A DNA stretch of 64,000 bases. Source: [Pseudomonas] carboxydohydrogena. GTDB lineage: Bacteria; Pseudomonadota; Alphaproteobacteria; Rhizobiales; Xanthobacteraceae. The stretch spans positions 2,292,501 through 2,356,500 of the forward strand of contig NZ_CP113162.1 of NCBI RefSeq assembly GCF_029030725.1, read 5' to 3'. Position 1 is the first letter of the stretch. Each line of letters begins with the position of its first letter. Of this stretch, positions 44,764 to 53,663 are shown in pieces. Position numbers and translations under genes: made by a program. The notes beneath the pieces are model-generated. The model had not been told where the DNA came from, ran no database searches, and saw only the letters and a list, made by a program, of their open reading frames with translations.

Positions 44764-45831
44764 ATGGGCTCGTGGATCGTCATGATCGACCTCTCGGTGG
44801 TTTCCGGCTTTGTGATCGGATCGGTGTTTGGTGTTGTCGGCCTGCTCAGCGGCTTCTGCCTGATGAGCAGTCTGCGCGACCTCTGGACCAAGAACGACAC
44901 CCGCAAGATCCGCAGCTATGCGACCGCGCTGGCCGTTGCGATCCTCGGCACGCAGATTCTCGCCGGTGCGGGGCTCGTCAATCTCGGCGCGTCGATCTAT
45001 TTGCAGCCTTCGTTCTCGGCGCCGCTGATCTTCTTCGGCGGCCTGCTGTTCGGCCTTGGCATGGTTCTCGCCAATGGCTGCGCCTCGCGCGCCCTGGTGC
45101 TGCTCGGCAAAGGCAACCTGCGCTCGCTCGTCGTCATCACGGTGATCGGCATCACCGCGCAGATGACGCTGAAGGGCCTGATCGCACCGGCGCGCATCGC
45201 GTTCCTCGACTGGACCAAGACCGCGCCCACCGCCGTCTCCGCTCCCGCCCTCCTGACCACGATGGGCCTCGACGATATTTCGGCGCGGCTGATCGCCACG
45301 CTGATCGCAAGCGGCGCACTGTTGATCTACGCCTTCTCGGACAAGACTTTCCGCCGCTCCTACGGTCAGGTGGCCGCGGGCCTTATCATCGGCCTCCTTG
45401 TGGTCGCCGGCTGGGCCGCGACGGGCTGGTTCGCGGCGGATGATTTCAACCCGGTGCCGGTGTCATCGCTGACATTCGTGTCGCCGCTGGCGGACTCGGT
45501 GCAGTATGTGATGTTGTCCACGGGACTAACGCTGAATTTCGGCATCGCGCTTGTGGCCGGCGTTCTGGCCGGAAGCCTCACAACCGCGACGCTGACCGGC
45601 CGCTTCGAGTTTGAAGGTTATACGTCGGTCACCCACACCGGCCGCTCGATCGCGGGCGCGGTCTTCATGGGCATCGGCGGCGCGATGGCCTATGGCTGCT
45701 CGATCGGTCAGGGTCTCACCGGCGTCTCGACGCTGGCGATGCCCTCGTTCATCGCGCTTGCCGGCATCCTCTCCGGCGCCGCATTCGCAATCCACAGCAA
45801 GACACGGCTGCTCGCGTTCGCGTTCCGCTGA
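44764..45831 (+). CDS. YeeE/YedE-family sulfur transporter (SoxT/TsuA-like)
   Basis: 355 residues, about nine to ten membrane segments; an ATG at 44782 (MIDLSVV) is an equally good start. The family's conserved Cys motifs are ANGCASRALVLLGKGNLRSL near residue 112 and AYGCSIGQGLTGVSTLA near 318. In TsuA such cysteines relay thiosulfate through the membrane, and related SoxT proteins are linked to sox loci. It faces the end of the sox operon, so it probably moves thiosulfate or another sulfur species into the cell. Confidence 0.85.
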   Translation: MGSWIVMIDLSVVSGFVIGSVFGVVGLLSGFCLMSSLRDLWTKNDTRKIRSYATALAVAILGTQILAGAGLVNLGASIYLQPSFSAPLIFFGGLLFGLGMVLANGCASRALVLLGKGNLRSLVVITVIGITAQMTLKGLIAPARIAFLDWTKTAPTAVSAPALLTTMGLDDISARLIATLIASGALLIYAFSDKTFRRSYGQVAAGLIIGLLVVAGWAATGWFAADDFNPVPVSSLTFVSPLADSVQYVMLSTGLTLNFGIALVAGVLAGSLTTATLTGRFEFEGYTSVTHTGRSIAGAVFMGIGGAMAYGCSIGQGLTGVSTLAMPSFIALAGILSGAAFAIHSKTRLLAFAFR

Positions 45832-45868
45832 ACGCGAACGGCCTCAGCCGCTCGCCGCCTTCACAATG

Positions 45869-46381
45869 CTAGAAATCGAGCTTGTCGCGTATCGCGTCGA
45901 GCCCGGCGCGTGCGCATTTCTCGTCCTTGTCACCGCCCGGCGCACCTGACACACCGATCGCGCCCAGCAGCGTGCCACCCGCTTCGATCATCAACGCGCC
46001 GCCCAGCATCGCGATACGCGGACGGGTTGCGAGACGCGGATCGAGCGTGCCGTCCTTGATCGAAGAAGCCAGTTGCGAGGTGTCGGCCCGAAATCCGACA
46101 GACGTCCAGGCTTTATCGACTGCAGTCTGATTGGCTGGAAGTCCGGCAAAGCGATCCCGCAGCAACACTTGCGTCTCGCCGGCGCGGTCAACGACAGCAA
46201 CCGAAACCTGATAGCCGTCCGCGCGGCATTGCTTTAGCGCCGCCTGGGCAGCCTCCAGCGCCATTTCGGGCGTCAGCGATTTGTATGTCACGGTCGTCTC
46301 CTCCGCCTTTGCGACGGAGAACGTGACGGCACAGGAAAGCACACATACCAGACATCGCAGCGCGACACGCATTTCGACCAC
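45869..46381 (-). CDS. Secreted HbpS/GlcG-family protein
   Basis: 170 residues with a signal peptide (LRCLVCVLSCAVTFSVAKAE) and the GlcG/HbpS fold: SLTPEMALEAAQAALKQCRA, VSVAVVDRAGETQVLLRDR, and GALMIEAGGTLLGAIGVSGAPGGDKDE (in parts). HbpS binds haem; the sox-linked homologues are often called SoxGW-like helpers or simply haem-binding protein. It is the last gene of the long minus-strand sox operon, 15 bases after the DsrE gene. Role unproven. Confidence 0.8.
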   Translation of the reverse strand: MVEMRVALRCLVCVLSCAVTFSVAKAEETTVTYKSLTPEMALEAAQAALKQCRADGYQVSVAVVDRAGETQVLLRDRFAGLPANQTAVDKAWTSVGFRADTSQLASSIKDGTLDPRLATRPRIAMLGGALMIEAGGTLLGAIGVSGAPGGDKDEKCARAGLDAIRDKLDF

Positions 46382-46396
46382 CCTTTTTAAGGAATG

Positions 46397-46849
46397 TTAC
46401 GGCTTGATGTAGGTCCAGCCCTGTTCCTGCAACTCGCTCAACCGCACCACGCCCGACGGAACGAGGCTCGCCTCCGGCACGATCGTGATGGGGTGCCCTT
46501 CCTTCTTTTCCATGCCCTGCTTGGTGTTGTTGCAGGCGGAAAACTTCACCTTGGAGGGGAACGCCATCTCGGAGATCTGCTTGAGGCGGTCCTTCACCGG
46601 CGATTTGTCGTCACGGTACATGTTCAGGCCCGGCCCGTAGGCCACCACCTCGACCTCGACGGTCTCGCCCTTGTCGCCATAGTGCTTCATGATGTTGGTG
46701 ACATTGTTGAGCGCCAGGTTCATCGTGGCCGGATCGTCCTGATCGACCTGCACCGCAATGCGATGCGGCTTGGCGTCGGCCGCGAACGCCGCCGAAGAGA
46801 TTGAAAAGACGACCGCGAAGGCCGCAACCAGTTTCCAGAAAATCCGCAT
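46397..46849 (-). CDS. Secreted DsrE-family protein 1
   Basis: 150 residues from the ATG at 46849 (GGAG ribosome site). The signal peptide ends at AAFAAD. The DsrE-like fold has HRIAVQVDQDDPATMNLALN at the start, VEVEVVAYGPGLNMY and KVKFSACNNTKQGMEKKEGH. Cys in FSACNNT matches the position of the active Cys in DsrE/TusD sulfurtransferases. Export to the periplasm beside SoxB and SoxYZ suggests a role with periplasmic sulfur, but it is unproven. Confidence 0.78.
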   Translation of the reverse strand: MRIFWKLVAAFAVVFSISSAAFAADAKPHRIAVQVDQDDPATMNLALNNVTNIMKHYGDKGETVEVEVVAYGPGLNMYRDDKSPVKDRLKQISEMAFPSKVKFSACNNTKQGMEKKEGHPITIVPEASLVPSGVVRLSELQEQGWTYIKP

Positions 46850-46862
46850 GTCGGAGTCTCCT

Positions 46863-47357
46863 TTAAGGACGGACGATGGTGTAATTCTTTTCGGCAAGGG
46901 ACAGCAGGAACGGCACGCCTGCCGGAACCAGCCTGGCCTTGGGATTCATCTCGGGGCGCTTTCCTGTTTTACGCTCGATCGTTTCCAGCGTGTAACCGCA
47001 GATGTTGAAGGTCACGCCTTGCGCAATAAGGCTGTCGATCTGCTGCCGTCGTGGGTTGTCGGCATTCAGCAGGTCTATGCCGGGGCCGAATGCCACCACC
47101 TGAACATCGATCGAATCCGGCCCGTACACTTCGAGCAGCTTGTAGGAGATGCTGACGATCAGCCCCTGCTTCACCGGATCGCTGTCCGAAATCTGCAAGG
47201 CGATGCGGTGTTCGACAAAAGGCCGCTCGACCGCCTTCCCGGTGGCCGATTCAGTCGCCATGGCATCCTGAGCATGAACGGCGCCTGCCCCGACCACGAC
47301 CGACACGCCCCAGATAAGGGCGACCGCGATCAGAGCAAGTCCGCTTCGCTTCATCAT
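46863..47357 (-). CDS. Secreted DsrE-family protein 2
   Basis: 164 residues, start overlapping the soxB stop (ATGATGA). The signal peptide ends near GAVHAQ. It is a paralog of the next gene: HRIALQISDSDPVKQGLIVS, DVQVVAFGPGIDLLNAD and VTFNICGYTLETIERKTG, with a Cys at the same place (FNICGYT against FSACNNT). The tandem pair may form a hetero-oligomer like other DsrE-type proteins. Cotranscription with soxB is clear from the overlap. Confidence 0.78.
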   Translation of the reverse strand: MMKRSGLALIAVALIWGVSVVVGAGAVHAQDAMATESATGKAVERPFVEHRIALQISDSDPVKQGLIVSISYKLLEVYGPDSIDVQVVAFGPGIDLLNADNPRRQQIDSLIAQGVTFNICGYTLETIERKTGKRPEMNPKARLVPAGVPFLLSLAEKNYTIVRP

Positions 47358-49096
47358 GTCTGGCCTGCAAACCCCGGATTGTCGTCCACGCCCACGATCT
47401 TAACCTGAGAACCGGCCTTCGGCATGGATTTTCCTTCGCGCAGATAGCTGGCGACGGTCTCCCAGACCGGTGCACCCTTCTGCTCGTTGACCGATGCCCA
47501 GCCCGCAACCTTGTAGGACTTGGCGGGATCGAGCGCCACACCGCCGAGCTTCATGTCCGAGATGCGTTTACCCGTCGCCTCGTTCGGCGCGCAGGTGTAG
47601 GACATGCCGCCGATCCGCACCATGTCCCCGCCCTGCTGGTAATACGGGTCGAGATTGAACAGGTTGTCGCAGATGTCTTCCAGCACGGTCTTGATCTGCT
47701 CGCCGCTCATCGGCTGCACATAGACTTCCGGATAGGTCATCGCGGTCTGCGACAGGATATCGTCCATCGTGATCGGCTGGCCGCTCAGCACCGTCGTGCC
47801 CCAGCGGAAACCGGGCGACAGCGCGATCTCGGCATCGAGCTGGTGGCGGAGCGCGTCACAGATCATCTCGTCCATCGTGCCGTTGAAATTGCCGCGGCGG
47901 AACAAGAGCCGGTCGGCGCCGGCGACCTTCTCGTCCAGCATCCCGGCATGGGGCGCGCGCAGCTTCTCAACCAGCGCCGCCATTTCCGCGTCGGCCTTCA
48001 GCTCATTCGTGAACACCGGCAGCAGCCGGTAGTTCACATTCTTGACGGCGCCCTTGCCGAGTTCGAGATCGAGCACGCCGAGATATTTGCCGTTGGAGCC
48101 GGCATTCGTCACCAGCGTCTTGCCGCCCGCGTTGGCGATGCTGACGGGCTGCGGCACGGCGTCATGCGTATGGCCGCCGAGAATGACGTCGATGCCGGTG
48201 ACACGGCTCGCCATCTTGAGATCGACGTCCATGCCGTTGTGCGACAACACCACCACCGCATCGACCTTCTCGGCGGTACGCAGACGGTTGACGACCTTCT
48301 GCATCTCGTCGTCGCGGACGCCGAACGTCCAGTCCGGCGTGAAACGCTTCGGGTGCGCAATCGGCACGTAAGGGAACGCCTGACCGATGATGCCGATCCG
48401 GTAATCGCCCATCTTCCTGATGGTGTAGGGCTGAAACACGCGGCCACTGTCGCGGTCGAACGCCTTGGCGTCGTTGAAGGCTGCTTCTTCCGTCAAGAAC
48501 ACATTCTGCGCGATGAACTCACCCTTGAAGTCGGCGAGATTCTTGCGAAGCGTCTCCTCGCCATAGGTGAATTCCCAATGGCCGGTCATCGCATCGATAC
48601 CGAGCAGGTTCGCGGCCTGCACCATATCCGCACCACGGTTGAGATTGGCGATACCGCTGCCCTGCCACAGATCGCCGCCATCGAGCAAAATGGAGTGACC
48701 GTCGGGCACGGCGCTGCGCAGCATCTTCACCAGCGTCCGCAGATGCGCGAATCCGCCCATCTTGCCGTAGCGGTGGGCCGCACTCTCGAAGTCGAGAAAC
48801 GTGAAGGCATAAGCCTCCGCCGTCCCCGGCTTCACGCCGAATTTCTTGAGGAAGTACTCACCGACCAGATGCGGCGGATGCCCCTTCATCGAGCCGACAC
48901 CGACATTAACGCTCGGCTCACGGAAGAACACCGGGCTCAACTGCGCATGCGTATCCGTCATGTGAAGGAGGCGCGCGTTGCCTGACGGCTTGAAATCGTA
49001 GAGCGACGTGCCGGAGGCGCGGCCGCTACGTGGCAGCGACAGGACAGCCGGCATCGCTACCGCTAATTTTAGCAGTTCTCGTCGGTGGATCGGCAT
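47354..49096 (-). CDS. soxB: Sulfur-oxidation thiosulfohydrolase SoxB
   Basis: 580 residues with a twin-arginine signal (HRRELLKLAVAMPAVLSL). The 5'-nucleotidase-like metallophosphatase motifs are all seen: HMTDTHAQL, LDGGDLWQGSG, TGHWEFTYGEE, LSHNGMDVD and LGGHTHDAVP. It binds two manganese ions and hydrolyses the terminal sulfone of SoxY-bound thiosulfonate to sulfate in the periplasm. It lies between soxK and the DsrE genes in the sox operon. Confidence 0.96.
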   Translation of the reverse strand: MPIHRRELLKLAVAMPAVLSLPRSGRASGTSLYDFKPSGNARLLHMTDTHAQLSPVFFREPSVNVGVGSMKGHPPHLVGEYFLKKFGVKPGTAEAYAFTFLDFESAAHRYGKMGGFAHLRTLVKMLRSAVPDGHSILLDGGDLWQGSGIANLNRGADMVQAANLLGIDAMTGHWEFTYGEETLRKNLADFKGEFIAQNVFLTEEAAFNDAKAFDRDSGRVFQPYTIRKMGDYRIGIIGQAFPYVPIAHPKRFTPDWTFGVRDDEMQKVVNRLRTAEKVDAVVVLSHNGMDVDLKMASRVTGIDVILGGHTHDAVPQPVSIANAGGKTLVTNAGSNGKYLGVLDLELGKGAVKNVNYRLLPVFTNELKADAEMAALVEKLRAPHAGMLDEKVAGADRLLFRRGNFNGTMDEMICDALRHQLDAEIALSPGFRWGTTVLSGQPITMDDILSQTAMTYPEVYVQPMSGEQIKTVLEDICDNLFNLDPYYQQGGDMVRIGGMSYTCAPNEATGKRISDMKLGGVALDPAKSYKVAGWASVNEQKGAPVWETVASYLREGKSMPKAGSQVKIVGVDDNPGFAGQT

Positions 49097-49111
49097 TTGA
49101 ACTCTCGATAA

Positions 49112-49429
49112 TTAGCGAATGACGGCGTCGGGCCAGAGTTTATCTTCGCGTTCGGTTTGCGCGATGGAGGCGTTCGCCAGTGCTTCGGCCTTCTTCGCAA
49201 GGCCGGTCGCGGCATCGAAGTTGCCTTCGTCCGCGGCCTTCTTGGCGTCCTTCAAAGCGGCGACGGTTGTGGTCCACTGATTGCGCAGTTCGCCAGCCTT
49301 CTTGTTCGCCGCCTCGGCTTTTTCATAGGCAGTCTTGAATGTGTCGGCGGTTTCCGCCGCATGCGCGGAAGCCAGAGCCATCAGAACAGCCGCGCCCGCT
49401 ACGATCGATGTCATGATACGCATGGTCAT
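49112..49429 (-). CDS. soxK: SoxXA-binding protein SoxK
   Basis: 105 residues with signal peptide (ending HAAE) and an Ala/Lys-rich helical body (FKTAYEKAEAANKKAGELRN; WTTTVAALKDAKKAADEGNF) ending in WPDAVIR. This matches the small SoxXA-binding proteins (SAXB/SoxK), which form a ternary complex with SoxAX and raise its activity. It is placed directly after soxA, as is usual. Confidence 0.82.
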   Translation of the reverse strand: MTMRIMTSIVAGAAVLMALASAHAAETADTFKTAYEKAEAANKKAGELRNQWTTTVAALKDAKKAADEGNFDAATGLAKKAEALANASIAQTEREDKLWPDAVIR

Positions 49430-49432
49430 CTC

Positions 49433-50281
49433 CTACGGCCGCGCGCCCGGACCCGAAATCGGCAGTCCGTTGGCCATGTACGACAGATAATATTCGACGT
49501 TGCGATATTCGGGGTCCTGCGGCTTCAGCGGCACGCCACGCACCTGGCTGTTGCAGGAGGTGAAGCGGCGGCTGATCGTGCCCATCCCGCCCCATTCGGA
49601 GCGATAGATCGGCATCGCGTTCAGGATGCCCAGCGCAGGCGCGAGGACTTCAGCCCGGATGTGCTCGCCCGGAGCCTGAACGTGGCAGCTCGCACAGGAA
49701 AAATTGAACTGCCCGCGCCGCTGATAGAAATACTGTTTGCCCTTTTCATAGGCTTCCAGCGCCTTCGGATTGTTCTTCGGAATCTTGATGTCGAACGGCT
49801 TGCCGCGCGACGTGAAAGCCATATAGGCCGTCACCGCCGCCATATCGTCCTTCATGTAGTTGTAGGGCTTCTCGCCATTCTTCTCGAGACACTGGTTGAC
49901 GGCGACTTCGAGCGTGACGACCTCGTTCGTCTTCTCGTCGAAGTAAGGATAGTTCTGACGGACGCCGATGCCCTTGTTGTCGAAGCAATCGGCGAACGTC
50001 TTGCCGTTCTTGAAGGGCTTCTCGAAAAGCTCCTTGCCCTTATCCAGAGCGAAATCGTAGGGCGGGAAGACTTCCTTCTCGATCCACTGCTTCCGCAATC
50101 CTTCATTCATCGAATAAGGACCGTTGACGAAATCGTTGAGTTCGACCTTCGGAAACTTGTCCGTGAAGTATTTGCGGAATGCCTTGAAATCCTGTTCAGG
50201 CGACGACGCCGTCGTCTCTGCCAAAAGCGGCGGTGCGAAAGCACAGGTCATGACTGTCGCAAGAACCACAAGATGACGCAT
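49433..50281 (-). CDS. soxA: Sulfur-oxidation cytochrome SoxA, monoheme form
   Basis: 282 residues from the ATG at 50281 (AAGGA site). Only one haem motif is present, CASCH at residues 196-200. At the position of the N-terminal haem of diheme SoxA there are single cysteines (C99 in FADCFDNKG, C131 in VNQCLEKNG) likely to form a disulfide. C243 (FTSCNSQ) is the axial cysteine that becomes the persulfide. With SoxX it joins thiosulfate to SoxY oxidatively. The monoheme type goes with SoxK-containing complexes. Confidence 0.93.
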   Translation of the reverse strand: MRHLVVLATVMTCAFAPPLLAETTASSPEQDFKAFRKYFTDKFPKVELNDFVNGPYSMNEGLRKQWIEKEVFPPYDFALDKGKELFEKPFKNGKTFADCFDNKGIGVRQNYPYFDEKTNEVVTLEVAVNQCLEKNGEKPYNYMKDDMAAVTAYMAFTSRGKPFDIKIPKNNPKALEAYEKGKQYFYQRRGQFNFSCASCHVQAPGEHIRAEVLAPALGILNAMPIYRSEWGGMGTISRRFTSCNSQVRGVPLKPQDPEYRNVEYYLSYMANGLPISGPGARP

Positions 50282-50305
50282 CGTTCGATCCTTCCCGTTC
50301 AACGA

Positions 50306-50614
50306 TCAAGCAATCTTGGCCGTCGTGGTGTCCGTCTCACCCTTGTTGTCGATCCAGGTGATCTTGAGATCGTCGCCCTTCTTCCCCCCCTTGAAGGAGA
50401 ACTTCACGAAGGGATCTTTAGAGACAGCCGGGCCCCACAGCGCGGTGAAAACGACCTTGCCGCCGGTCTCGAACTGCACCGTCTCGATATGATGAGGCGG
50501 AATGAGCTGTCCCTTGGAATCCTTGACGAAGCCTGAGTCCATCGGGTGCTGGACGAGCGCCTGAACCTCGGTGGTGTCGGCGCCAGCGATGGCGCGTACG
50601 CGAATAGATGCCAT
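50306..50614 (-). CDS. soxZ: Sulfur carrier partner SoxZ
   Basis: 102 residues. The SoxZ core is clear: IRVRAIAGADTTEVQALVQH, PMDSGFVKDSKGQLIPPHHI and DPFVKFSFKGGKKGDDLKIT. It has no signal peptide and is exported bound to SoxY, whose swinging arm carries the sulfur intermediates. It is 14 bases after soxY. A second, divergent soxZ lies at 55054. Confidence 0.95.
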   Translation of the reverse strand: MASIRVRAIAGADTTEVQALVQHPMDSGFVKDSKGQLIPPHHIETVQFETGGKVVFTALWGPAVSKDPFVKFSFKGGKKGDDLKITWIDNKGETDTTTAKIA

Positions 50615-50628
50615 GATCTGTTTCCTCC

Positions 50629-51126
50629 TCAGCCGCCGCAGCCGCCGACAGTGACTTTAACTTCCTTGCTGGCGCTGTAGAGCTTGCCATCCGACTCGAC
50701 GACGGCGATGACCTTGCTGGTCTTGGCCATCTTCAGGCGATTGGACACAGCCGGAATCGTGCCTTCAGGAATCTTGTAGGAAGCCGCGAGCGCGTTGGGG
50801 TTTTCAGCGACCATCAACGAGATCGACGTTACCTTCGGCAGCGTGGTGCTGACGCTGATCGGCACCACCGCGCCATTCTCGGCGATCTCCGGTGCGTCGA
50901 GCTTGACCTTGTCCGAGGCTTCGGCGGTCTTGCCGTACAATGCCTTGAGGGTGTCGTCCTGGCTCTTCAGCTTGAAGGCTTCGGCCGGCCAGCCCGCGGC
51001 ATCGGCCGCGAAAGCCGCAACCGAGCGCAGCAGGTTGGCGCTCGCGCCCAGCACGGTCGCAAGCGCGGCTCCCTTCAACAGACTTCTGCGCGAGGTGCGC
51101 AGGTCGGGCAGTTTTGCGATAAACAT
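50629..51126 (-). CDS. soxY: Sulfur carrier protein SoxY
   Basis: 165 residues with a twin-arginine signal (TSRRSLLKGAALATVLGA) and the C-terminal GGCGG whose Cys carries the covalently bound sulfur intermediates. The immunoglobulin-like core includes LDAPEIAENGAVVPISVSTT. SoxYZ is the substrate-carrying complex on which SoxXA, SoxB and SoxCD act. This is the only soxY in the window. Confidence 0.96.
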   Translation of the reverse strand: MFIAKLPDLRTSRRSLLKGAALATVLGASANLLRSVAAFAADAAGWPAEAFKLKSQDDTLKALYGKTAEASDKVKLDAPEIAENGAVVPISVSTTLPKVTSISLMVAENPNALAASYKIPEGTIPAVSNRLKMAKTSKVIAVVESDGKLYSASKEVKVTVGGCGG

Positions 51127-51147
51127 TCGATTTCCTCCGGGGTTTTC

Positions 51148-51501
51148 TTAGAGCTGATAGAGAAAGTCGACGATCGCCGAGATTTCTTTATCGGTCAGGA
51201 TAAGGTTGCGGCCGAAAGGCGGCATCACCGTCTCCGGGTTGCGCTTGGTCTCGTCCTCGATAATCGCGGTCAATTCCTTGCGGTCCGGAAAGCGCGCCTT
51301 CATGTCGTTGAGTGCCGGTCCGATGGAGCCCGGAAAATCGCCGCCCTTGAATTCGTGGCAGGTGATGCAATTGCCCTTGCTGCGATTGAGCGCCAGCGCC
51401 TTCCCGTCCAACGGCTCCGTCGGCTGGGCGTAGGCTGCAACAGGCATCGTCAGGGCAACCAGGGTTGCTGCAATTGCGAGATGGAGACGATTAAAATGCA
51501 T
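51148..51501 (-). CDS. soxX: Sulfur-oxidation cytochrome SoxX
   Basis: 117 residues with signal peptide (ending AYAQ), one haem motif CITCH near residue 42, and the SoxX C-terminal MPPFGRNLILTDKEISAIVD with the axial Met. It forms the electron-accepting half of SoxXA. Its place before soxY is standard. Confidence 0.93.
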   Translation of the reverse strand: MHFNRLHLAIAATLVALTMPVAAYAQPTEPLDGKALALNRSKGNCITCHEFKGGDFPGSIGPALNDMKARFPDRKELTAIIEDETKRNPETVMPPFGRNLILTDKEISAIVDFLYQL

Positions 51502-51516
51502 CCTGCGCGCTCCAGT

Positions 51517-52203
51517 TTACTTCGGTTGCATAGTATCGAGCGGACCGGAGGTCCTTGGCGTCAGGTCCTTCCCTTCAGCCGTCGAGACAATCTTCAATGT
51601 TGATGGATCAACACACTTCGTCATGCAAGGCTTCATTGCGGTGTCCGGACGAGGATCCTGCCACGAAAAACTATCATGGTTAGGCATTTTTACTTTTGGC
51701 AAGGATTCTTTGTCAGCGACAAAGTCCGCCGGGACAATATTATTCAGATTCAGAACGTAGGCCGTCAACGCATAAACGTCGTCCGCCGACAGCGTGCGCG
51801 GCGTCGGGAACGGCATCGCGCGATTAATGTAGTCCCAAAGTGTTACGGCGAACGGCCAGTAGCTGCCGACCGTCGGTTCGGGACGATCCGCGGTGAGCGA
51901 ACCGTTGCCGCCCGCGAGCTTGGGATAACGCCCCTCGCCCTCGCCGAAGGTGCCGTGACAGGATGCGCACTGATCGGCGAAAACCTCGGCGCCATGGTTC
52001 ACGTCGCCCTTGCCGGGGGGCAATCCCTTGCCGTCCTCGCCGCGGGCGTCGATATCCCAGCCCTTGATCTGCTCGGGCGTTGCGGGCGTGCCGTAACCGA
52101 AGCGCTGATGCGTCCCTGCCGCCATGACGGAAGCAGGCACGGCACTCACCGCCAGCAGGGCGGCGGCGAACATCATGGGCCGCAGGCTAGCCAAGCTGGA
52201 CAT
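51517..52203 (-). CDS. soxD: SoxD-type cytochrome c, short form
   Basis: 228 residues from the ATG at 52203, overlapping the soxC stop by 17 bases. Signal peptide ends at SVMAAG. One haem motif, CASCHGTFGEGEG, near residue 80; the second haem domain of the long Paracoccus-type SoxD is missing. A late MTKC... segment (KPCMTKCVDPSTLKI) holds two more cysteines. It takes electrons from SoxC. The short form is known in several alphaproteobacteria. Confidence 0.87.
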   Translation of the reverse strand: MSSLASLRPMMFAAALLAVSAVPASVMAAGTHQRFGYGTPATPEQIKGWDIDARGEDGKGLPPGKGDVNHGAEVFADQCASCHGTFGEGEGRYPKLAGGNGSLTADRPEPTVGSYWPFAVTLWDYINRAMPFPTPRTLSADDVYALTAYVLNLNNIVPADFVADKESLPKVKMPNHDSFSWQDPRPDTAMKPCMTKCVDPSTLKIVSTAEGKDLTPRTSGPLDTMQPK

Positions 52204-53491
52204 CGTAAATGCTCCCATCGGGCTTCACCTGCCAGGTCTGAATCGAGTTGTTGTGGTAGACGGAGTTGGTGCCACGAATCTTCCGCAGCGCAGCGAGCGT
52301 CGGCTGCACGAAGCCGGTCTCATCCACCGCGCGCGATTCCAGGAATGCGGGCTTGCCGTCCCAGCGCCACGGAATCGCAAAGCGTGTGAGCGCCTTCGAC
52401 AGCACAGGCTCCTTCAGTTCGGCCTGCCGCCAGTTCGCGCCGCCATCGGTGGAGACGTGAACCTCCTTGATCTTGCCGTTGCCGGTCCATGCAAGACCAC
52501 GGATTTCATAAAGACCGGGTCCGCTGAGCGGCACTTCCGGGCACGGGAACGTAATCACCGACTTGGCGTCGATCAGCCAGGTGAAGCCGCGCGATTTTCC
52601 GTCCGGCATCAGGTCGGTGTACTTCGAGGTCTCCTCGCGGGTGTACCAGGGCTTGTCGCCGACCTTGATGCGCCGCAGCCACTTCACGCTGACATTGCCT
52701 TCCCAGCCGGGAACGACCAGCCGCAGCGGATAGCCCTGCTCCGGCCGCAGCGCTTCGCCGTTCTGCGCGTAGACCACGAGGCAATCGTCGAGACATTTGT
52801 CGAGCGGCAGGCTTCGCGCCATGTGAGCGCCATCCGCACCCTCGACCAGAATCCACTTCGCGTCCTTCTTCAGGCCGACTTCCTCGAGCAGCGTCGAGAG
52901 CTTCACGCCGGTCCACTCCGCGCAGCTCACCATGCCATGGGTGAACTGTAGCGAATTGAGCTGCGCACCGCGCCACTCCATGCCGCCATTGGCCGGACAC
53001 TCGATGAAATGGATGCGGGACGTCGAGGGAAACCGCATGATGTCCTTCATCGTCAGGATGATTGGACGATCGACCAGCCCATGGATCATCAGCCGATGCT
53101 TGTCGGCTTCGACGTCCGGGCGGCCCGCGTGATAACGCTCGAAGAACAGGCTGTTGGGCGTGATGATGCCGTGCAGGCTCTGTAGCGGCGAGAAACTGAT
53201 CGAGGATTCGGTGCCCGCCGTGAGCCATGGCACGTTGCGGCGGATGACGCCGGCCTGCTCGGGCGAAGGCTTGCCGTAAGGCTGATCGACGACACCGGCG
53301 CCGATGGATTGCGACCATTCATTTTCGGCAGGCGGCGTGGCATCGTCGGCGCGCGCCGACGAACCATTCAGCAAGGCCGCGCCTGCGGCGGCGCCAGCCA
53401 TTTTCAGCAAATGCCGCCTGGGGATCTGGACACGCTCCGACCCGGCAGCCAAGGACGCCTTACGGGCATCCTCCAATAAAGAGAACGGCAC
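52187..53491 (-). CDS. soxC: Sulfane/sulfite dehydrogenase molybdenum subunit SoxC
   Basis: 434 residues from a GTG at 53491 preceded by GGGAGGA; an ATG at 53533 lacks such a site. A twin-arginine signal (PRRHLLKMAGAAAGAALL) precedes the sulfite-oxidase fold: HGLVDRPIILTMKDIMRFPS, the Mo-ligand Cys in IHFIECPANGGMEW, EWTGVKLSTLLEEVGL, and the C-terminal dimer domain (VHVSTDGGANWRQAELK). With SoxD it oxidises the sulfane sulfur on SoxY. It is first in the long sox operon and divergent from soxR. Confidence 0.94.
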   Translation of the reverse strand: MPFSLLEDARKASLAAGSERVQIPRRHLLKMAGAAAGAALLNGSSARADDATPPAENEWSQSIGAGVVDQPYGKPSPEQAGVIRRNVPWLTAGTESSISFSPLQSLHGIITPNSLFFERYHAGRPDVEADKHRLMIHGLVDRPIILTMKDIMRFPSTSRIHFIECPANGGMEWRGAQLNSLQFTHGMVSCAEWTGVKLSTLLEEVGLKKDAKWILVEGADGAHMARSLPLDKCLDDCLVVYAQNGEALRPEQGYPLRLVVPGWEGNVSVKWLRRIKVGDKPWYTREETSKYTDLMPDGKSRGFTWLIDAKSVITFPCPEVPLSGPGLYEIRGLAWTGNGKIKEVHVSTDGGANWRQAELKEPVLSKALTRFAIPWRWDGKPAFLESRAVDETGFVQPTLAALRKIRGTNSVYHNNSIQTWQVKPDGSIYDVQLG

Positions 53492-53576
53492 TCGGTCTCC
53501 TCCCTGAGTGGTCAACCATTTCGATGGGACCATTTGTTTTACTTATTGTTCCAGATCAAATATCATCGGGAACTAA

Positions 53577-53592
53577 TTTAGTCAACGCTAAA
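53577..53592. promoter_or_regulatory. Putative SoxR operator
   Basis: TTTAG-TCAACG-CTAAA in the soxC/soxR divergent region, within a wider AT-rich stretch (53540-53600) that also has TGTTCC and GGGAAC arms 15 bases apart. The position suits an ArsR-type repressor acting on both promoters. Confidence 0.45.
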
Positions 53593-53663
53593 CTAAGAAA
53601 TTGGCGTTTTGCCCGTAAAATTGGTAGGATGGACTCACAGAAAAAATTTCAGGACCGATTTCG

